A stretch of 9,735 nucleotides of DNA, taken from the NCBI GenBank assembly GCA_030145595.1, contig JAQYVG010000122.1, forward strand, positions 1 to 9,735, given 5' to 3'. The notes beneath the pieces are model-generated. The model did no database searches and was not told the origin of the DNA. It worked only from the letters and a program-made list of their open reading frames with translations. Each line of letters begins with the position of its first letter. Positions within the stretch are counted from its first letter, which is position 1. The position numbers and the translations under genes were made by a program. Of the stretch, positions 5,822 to 9,735 are shown piece by piece. This DNA comes from Desulfobacterales bacterium. Lineage in GTDB: Bacteria > Desulfobacterota > Desulfobacteria > Desulfobacterales > UBA11574.

Positions 5822-6790
5822 TCAATAAATATCATTTCTGTTTTTTATATCGAATTTGAGATCACCCGTTAATCGAACATCTGCTGTTCCGGCATCATCA
5901 CCAACGAGCAATTTGACATTCACCACATTAGTTGTGCCTGTCAAATCAAACCCTTTTGCCTTTACCTTAAATTCGAAGGTGTCAGTATCTATTTCTTTTA
6001 TTTTTGCATCAACCTCGATACCATCGATTGTTCCTTTGAAGTTATATTCTCCCGGTTTCTTTTCTATGAATGAATTGGCAGGTATTACTACGTTAAAAGA
6101 ATTAACTGACGCTTCAACAGACTCATTAAACAGATCAATACCATCACTGTCTTCACCAAGTATAAACTCACCTTTAACCTCAAACTCATCAGTGACAAGT
6201 TCATCTTTGATTTTGATTTTGTCTTTGGTTAGGATAATGGTGGCGGGTTCGGGGTTTGGTGTCGCGTCTATTGTCAAGAATGAAGATACGGACAAATGTC
6301 CTCCTAATGGATTGGAATTATCTTCATTCATCGAAATTATTTCTAAATCAAGGGAGATCGAATTAATTGTAAAACCTTCATAATCTATTCCGCTTGTTCC
6401 TGTGGGGTCGTCGAAAAAGAGGTAGGATTCTTCTGAGCTACCGCCTCCACCTCCCATCCCATCTATACTAATTTCATACTTAATAAAACCGTTTAATCCA
6501 TCTGTGAGTTTGGCGACTCCGTCATCGAATGCTGTCCCGGTAAGTACTTGAGAGAGCTGATCGCCAAGTTTAGCACCCTCGAACAAAACGTCGCATAGGA
6601 CAACGTCATCAGTATTCATAAACGGTCCATCACCAATGGCTAACCGAAATGACACATAAGGGGAACTGATGGTAAGCGGGAACGCCGATAGCGCTTTTTC
6701 AATAGATGTATTCGGATATGCATTACTGTTGGTGACCCACATTAATAATAATACGGGAACCATCAACAGATAGAGCAAAAGCTTTTTCAT
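5822..6790 (-). CDS. Secreted beta-rich protein with an internal PEP-type motif
   Basis: The protein has 322 residues. A clear Sec signal peptide (KK at 2-3, hydrophobic core 4-19, cleavage likely after NSNA, residue 24) is followed by a mature, strand-rich, acidic protein. The first domain (about 25-176) has a Gly-rich insert near 112-117. At 177-184 stands TPNPEPAT, the linker-plus-PEP form seen at the start of PEP-CTERM sorting tails. What follows is not a membrane helix with an Arg-rich end but a lysine-rich beta domain (about 185-312) containing VVIPANSFIEKK, NFKGTIDGIEVDAKI, FEFKVKAKGFDLTG and VGDDAGTADV. This resembles modules in other exported proteins of sulfate reducers, as I recall them. 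The protein is thus likely released or surface-associated, not exosortase-anchored. The start is fixed by AAGGAGGAGGG before the ATG. The leader contains a candidate riboswitch. Specific function unknown. Confidence 0.8.
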   Translation of the reverse strand: MKKLLLYLLMVPVLLLMWVTNSNAYPNTSIEKALSAFPLTISSPYVSFRLAIGDGPFMNTDDVVLCDVLFEGAKLGDQLSQVLTGTAFDDGVAKLTDGLNGFIKYEISIDGMGGGGGSSEESYLFFDDPTGTSGIDYEGFTINSISLDLEIISMNEDNSNPLGGHLSVSSFLTIDATPNPEPATIILTKDKIKIKDELVTDEFEVKGEFILGEDSDGIDLFNESVEASVNSFNVVIPANSFIEKKPGEYNFKGTIDGIEVDAKIKEIDTDTFEFKVKAKGFDLTGTTNVVNVKLLVGDDAGTADVRLTGDLKFDIKNRNDIY

Positions 6791-6850
6791 ACTCCCTCCT
6801 CCTTATAGTTATGAGGGTCAATTAAAGATAAGCGATTCGCTTTATATCAA

Positions 6851-6925
6851 AGACAACCCGGCTATCTTCATGGATCTGTAGCTTTTAGTCTCCCGATTTG
6901 TCGGGATTTAGCTTTGGATAAAAGC
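6851..6925 (-). ncRNA. Candidate divergent cyclic-di-GMP-I (GEMM-like) riboswitch
   Basis: Read on the minus strand, the leader of the secreted-protein gene contains elements in the order of the GEMM-I class. These are: AAAGCTAAATCC (cf. GGCAAACC); a perfect stem TCCCGA-CAAA-TCGGGA (6906-6891); GACTAAAAGCTACAGATC (cf. GACGCAAAGCC and following G-rich segment); and GATAGCCGGGTTGTC (6866-6852), very close to the class's 3' hairpin GGTAGCCGGGTTACC, with pairing kept as GATA/TGTC. The ligand-contacting core departs from consensus, so it may be a variant, a degenerate copy or a different RNA. An 8-bp alternative pairing, AGCTTTTA (6925-6918) with TAAAAGCT, could compete with the inner stem. A short hairpin (6842-6830) lies between it and the start codon. 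The rest of the spacer to 7255 holds only the hairpin listed separately. Comparison is from memory of the consensus. Confidence 0.5.
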
Positions 6926-7167
6926 TGCTCCACTTTCAGGTGAAGGTAGGCAGCCTTTGAGGATTTCTATTCAGCCTCCGTCCAATACAACAATATTTAA
7001 TATCAGCATGCATTCAGAGCAAAATTATTTCATCAAACGGTACGCAAAAACTATGCAAGGAAACAAAAAGCTACAGAATATTGATATGATATTAAGCTAT
7101 CTTAACTGGTTATATCTGAATTGTTATTATCCTTTTTTTTGTAAATGAATCAAGTAGGATTGTGAGG

Positions 7168-7200
7168 GGTATGTAGTAGGTATAGAGCCTACCCATAACC
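7168..7200. other. Long intergenic hairpin
   Basis: GGTATG (7168-7173) pairs with CATAACC (7194-7200) with one bulged A. GTAGG (7176-7180) pairs with CCTAC (7188-7192) around a 7-base loop. There is no T-run, so it is not an obvious terminator, and no gene is adjacent on either side except the recombinase relic starting about 55 bp later. It may be a residue of a mobile-element end. Function unknown. Confidence 0.35.
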
Positions 7201-7255
7201 TATTAATTTATGATAGAGCTTTTTTGAAATATTAATCAAATTTTACATAATTTGA

Positions 7256-7525
7256 AGATATACAAAGGATGGAAAAGTCAGAACGGATTGTTATTGTGGG
7301 CACAACATGGCCACCCAGATGCTCAATGCCGATGCAGATATAGTAACCATCCAGGATCTCTTGGGGCACACGCGAATCAAGACTACACAGAGATATTCTC
7401 AAGTATCTAATCGAAAAGTACAACGGGACTATTACAAGGCGATGGAAAAAGTGCTGCGACGTCATAGCCCTTACAAGAAAGAAAAGCTTGACAAAGGGGT
7501 AAATTTAAGAAATGTAAAACAGTAA
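7256..7525 (+). pseudogene. Tyrosine recombinase/integrase relic, C-terminal part
   Basis: The segment beginning MATQMLNADADIVTIQDLLGH (7307 onward), followed by RIKTTQRYSQVSN, KVQRDYYKAMEKV and a basic tail, is the C-terminal catalytic region of a phage-type integrase. The second box (LLGH) and the nucleophile tyrosine (QRYSQ) are present. The preceding box, normally HxLRHTFATQ, reads CYCGHNMATQ here, so the catalytic Arg and first His are lost. An in-frame stop at 7253-7255 ends the frame upstream, leaving at most about 90 codons against roughly 300 or more in the family. I found no N-terminal or core-binding part in the window. The ATG at 7307 lies inside the domain and is not a credible start. 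It is best read as a decayed remnant of an integrated element. Confidence 0.8.
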
Positions 7526-7689
7526 ACAACCCACCAATATAAATAGAAAAAACAGAGTTTATGTCGTACAGCTTGCCTCAATCATGCATTTGGGAAAAGT
7601 GAAGATTTGTAACCAACATCACCATGTCAGTACTCCTGTCTATATAGAAAAAATCCCCTGAGGTTCTCATGCAAGTTGAGTTTGCGAAA

Positions 7690-7703
7690 TCCCGCTTGCG
7701 GGG
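7690..7703 (-). other. Short GC-rich hairpin in the 272-bp spacer after the YkgJ-family gene
   Basis: CCCG (7691-7694) and CGGG (7699-7702) form a small stem with a CTTG loop. A T-G pair can extend it. On the minus strand it lies about 95 bp beyond the stop of the YkgJ-family gene and is followed by ATTTCG, a poor T-tract, so it is only a weak terminator candidate. The rest of 7526-7797 shows no gene or recognisable repeat. Confidence 0.25.
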
Positions 7704-7797
7704 AGCTGGGCCAAAGAACAATTAGAATGCACCCCGGCACTCCAACCACTAAAGAGGTTTCAGAAAGTTATTTATATATTTATGGATATTTCGCAAA

Positions 7798-8409
7798 TCA
7801 CCACCTTTCCTTCTGAAGGATCTCTTTTAATAATACATGTCGAATATTTATCTTCTTTCGCTGTTTTTTCAGAAATTCATGGTATGACGCTCCTGCAAAG
7901 CACGGATACGCATTTGAACAGATCAGCGGGCGGTTGTCGAAGGAAAGCAAACATCCGTTTTGCCGAAGAACAGGGCATTGATATTTCCCGTTATTCAAAG
8001 CGAGCTGATCTGCCAGCGCGTTTTGCTCCGCTACGGTGATGCTGCAAAGGGTTATAAACAGATCCAGACGATTCAGATTTTTCGGGAAATGCCATTTGCA
8101 GCACTCCCCTTTGCAGACGGAAACCGAATCTATACACTGCTTAACATAACCGAACCCCAGGGCTTTCTCATAAATCTGACGTCGAATATGGTTTACTTCA
8201 TTTACCACCCCGAGGGCCTTGGCTCTCTCCTTTTTATTAAGCTTATTAAAGATACTTATTGCCGCCTTCAATTCCCTGCACAGAAGTTTCCGGTAATCCT
8301 TCATTACTTTAAACTGGTTTTCAAGTGTAGTTATATCGGAATGCATGTCGTTGGTAGGTATGACGACCCCATTTATATAAAAAAGCGAAATTGTATGACC
8401 GTGCCGCAA
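7798..8409 (-). CDS. YkgJ-family cysteine-cluster protein (putative Zn/Fe-binding)
   Basis: The longest form has 203 residues. The N-terminal half (about 25-90) is helical and basic. The cysteine-rich half carries C99-x3-C103-C104 (CKGECC), then C122, then QCPVLRQNGCLLSFDNRPLI with C145 and C153, then C164 and C170 within RPLICSNAYPC. The spacing CP-x-L-x3-GC-x6-RP-x2-C-x5-C is the hallmark of the YkgJ/PF03692 group, whose cysteines are predicted to bind iron or zinc. Some members are linked to metal-dependent protein modification, but no reaction is established for this branch. The start is uncertain: the TTG at 8409 is the first possible codon after an in-frame stop and has no good ribosome site; ATG codons at residues 22 and 36 are alternatives. 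It follows the reductase fusion gene by 24 bp on the same strand, so co-transcription is likely. Confidence 0.75.
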   Translation of the reverse strand: MRHGHTISLFYINGVVIPTNDMHSDITTLENQFKVMKDYRKLLCRELKAAISIFNKLNKKERAKALGVVNEVNHIRRQIYEKALGFGYVKQCIDSVSVCKGECCKWHFPKNLNRLDLFITLCSITVAEQNALADQLALNNGKYQCPVLRQNGCLLSFDNRPLICSNAYPCFAGASYHEFLKKQRKKINIRHVLLKEILQKERW

Positions 8410-8433
8410 ATCCGGTTATTGATTCCTTACGGC

Positions 8434-9675
8434 TTATACTGTTTTTAAATACTCTCGAATCATCAACGCCGCAGTGGTTCCCTCGCCCGCGGCACTGGCC
8501 ACCTGTTTGGTACTCTTGTCGCGCACGTCGCCGGCAGCAAAAACCCCAGGTACGCTCGTCTCTAATATATGAGGATCGCGGTTTTCGTAACCCTGAGGCC
8601 GCTTACCGCTGTGAATCAGGTCGTGGCCGGTAATCACAAAGCCCCATTGATCCAGCAGCACCCCGCTTGCTCCAAGAAATCCGGTATTTGGCGTCAGCCC
8701 GATGAAGATAAAAGCTCCATCTACCGGCAGTTCGTTTTCTAAACCGGTCTGATGGTTTAGAAGCAGCAGTTTTGTAAGTTTGGAATGCTCTCCCACAAAC
8801 CCCTTTACTTCCGTGTTCCAGTGCACATCGATTTTGGGGTTGCCAAAAACGCTCTCCTGAATGATTTTTGTGGCCTTGAAGCGTTCGCTGCGTACCAGGA
8901 TAGTGACATGCTCGGCAAACTTGGTTAACAGCAGACTCTCTTCGGTTGCACTGTTTCCACCCCCGATCACGGCAACATGCTTGCCCTTGTAAAAGGGTCC
9001 GTCACAGGTGGCACAAAAATGCACTCCGGCACCAATATATTCGTTTTCGCCGGGAACATTCAGGCGTCTGTAACGGCTGCCGGTGGTAATAAGCACGGCG
9101 CGGGCGCTATAGTCTTGGCCGTCTCCGGTTTTTACACTTTGATAATTATGATGGCTGCGAAGCTCGATAACATCCTGGGCTTGCAGCAGCTCCACACCAA
9201 AGCGTTCAGCTTGCCGGCGCAAACGATTGGAAAACTCAATGCCGGCCACACCATCCGGAAATCCGGGTACGTTATCCAGTTTTTCCGTGCCGGCCGCTTG
9301 ACCGCCAAAGGCGGCACGTTCAATGACCAGGGTGTCGATATATTCGCGGGCCGTGTAAAGTGCGGCTGTCAGGCCCGCCGGGCCGCCGCCCAGGATGATC
9401 AAATCATAATGGCTGCGGCTGGCCGTAGTTTTCAATCCCAGCTTGGCCGCAAGCTCAGCGTTGCTGGGCTCAACCAGAAAGGAGCCGTCAGGAAAAGTAA
9501 TGGTAGGAATGATGCGCTTGCCTTTATTGGTCCGTATCACGAATTCTTCAGCCGTTTTGTCTTCTTCAATATCAATCCAGTCATAGGGAATCTGGTGTTC
9601 ACCCAAAAACTGTTTGCTCTGCCGGCAATCAGGACACCAGTGGGCTCCATAAACGGTTATTTCAGATTTTGACAT
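8434..9675 (-). CDS. Glutaredoxin-thioredoxin reductase fusion (FAD-dependent)
   Basis: The protein has 413 residues. Residues 1-80 are a glutaredoxin-like domain with active site CPDC (14-17) and the cis-proline segment IIPTITFPDGS (55-65). Residues about 89-413 are a low-molecular-weight thioredoxin reductase of normal length. It has FAD-binding GGGPAG (96-101), GGQAAGTEKLDNVPGFP, the redox disulfide CATC (221-224), the NAD(P)-binding GGGNSA (238-243) and GDV (382-384). Electrons would flow from NAD(P)H via FAD to CATC and then to the fused CPDC, acting on cytoplasmic disulfides. The usual HRRxxxR phosphate-binding motif is altered to VRSERFK (261-267), so NADPH preference is doubtful. The ATG is fixed by GGGAGG six bases upstream. 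The gene is visibly more GC-rich than the rest of the window. The YkgJ-family gene follows directly. Confidence 0.9.
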   Translation of the reverse strand: MSKSEITVYGAHWCPDCRQSKQFLGEHQIPYDWIDIEEDKTAEEFVIRTNKGKRIIPTITFPDGSFLVEPSNAELAAKLGLKTTASRSHYDLIILGGGPAGLTAALYTAREYIDTLVIERAAFGGQAAGTEKLDNVPGFPDGVAGIEFSNRLRRQAERFGVELLQAQDVIELRSHHNYQSVKTGDGQDYSARAVLITTGSRYRRLNVPGENEYIGAGVHFCATCDGPFYKGKHVAVIGGGNSATEESLLLTKFAEHVTILVRSERFKATKIIQESVFGNPKIDVHWNTEVKGFVGEHSKLTKLLLLNHQTGLENELPVDGAFIFIGLTPNTGFLGASGVLLDQWGFVITGHDLIHSGKRPQGYENRDPHILETSVPGVFAAGDVRDKSTKQVASAAGEGTTAALMIREYLKTV

Positions 9676-9735
9676 GGCAGGCCTCCCAGGTTATATACAT
9701 AGGATCTCTCTTTATCTAATTCTTTTTGCGGTAGC

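Noticed and set aside
6957..7148. A 63-codon plus-strand frame
   Set aside because: TTG start without a ribosome site, no recognisable family and AT-driven composition; it begins just outside the candidate riboswitch of the opposite strand.
8977..9672. A 231-codon plus-strand frame opposite the reductase gene
   Set aside because: It is the mirror of the strongly supported glutaredoxin-thioredoxin reductase gene and has no recognisable domain.
9692..9719. Promoter TTAGAT-N16-TATATA for the reductase gene
   Set aside because: Transcription would start near 9685, inside the GGGAGG ribosome site at 9682-9687, so it could not serve this start codon well. The real promoter is probably outside the window.

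Overview
The window looks like a piece of chromosome from an anaerobic Desulfobacterota-type (delta-proteobacterial) organism. This is inferred from the protein families present: a bacterial TMTC-like TPR membrane protein, a YkgJ-type cysteine-cluster protein, a glutaredoxin-thioredoxin reductase fusion and an exported protein with a PEP-type motif. No rRNA, tRNA or CRISPR array is visible. Most of the window is moderately AT-rich; the reductase gene at the right end is clearly more GC-rich.

Layout. At 1-282 is the 3' end of a family-2 glycosyltransferase gene on the + strand. Converging on it are three minus-strand genes standing apart from each other: cyanase (cynS), a small ABM-type monooxygenase, and a polytopic membrane protein with four C-terminal TPRs. 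Next come two plus-strand genes: a Crp/Fnr-family regulator, and a FecR-domain protein with a twin-arginine signal. The FecR gene ends at a bidirectional terminator and faces a minus-strand gene for a secreted 322-aa protein. The leader of that gene resembles a divergent cyclic-di-GMP-I (GEMM) riboswitch. Then follow a decayed tyrosine-recombinase fragment and a two-gene minus-strand unit: a glutaredoxin-thioredoxin reductase fusion followed by a YkgJ-family protein.

The most unusual structure is a family of non-coding repeats of about 80-142 bp. One copy sits in each of four consecutive intergenic spacers (862-940, 1439-1580, 3460-3597, 4600-4739), all in the same orientation whatever the direction of the flanking genes. 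The three better copies carry inner inverted repeats (ATTGAAGAT / ATCTTCAAT) and a related 5' segment; in two copies this is a clear small palindrome (GATAG-N3-CTATC). I do not recognise the family. It could be a MITE-like element, a structured RNA or a regulatory repeat.

Working together. No single pathway unites the genes. The right-hand pair is a redox unit (NAD(P)H to FAD to CxxC dithiol). The FecR protein and the PEP-motif protein, with glycosyltransferase and TMTC-like neighbours, point to cell-envelope or matrix functions, possibly tuned by cyclic nucleotides (a Crp-type sensor and the candidate riboswitch). The single-gene units, repeats and recombinase relic suggest an accessory stretch assembled piecemeal.
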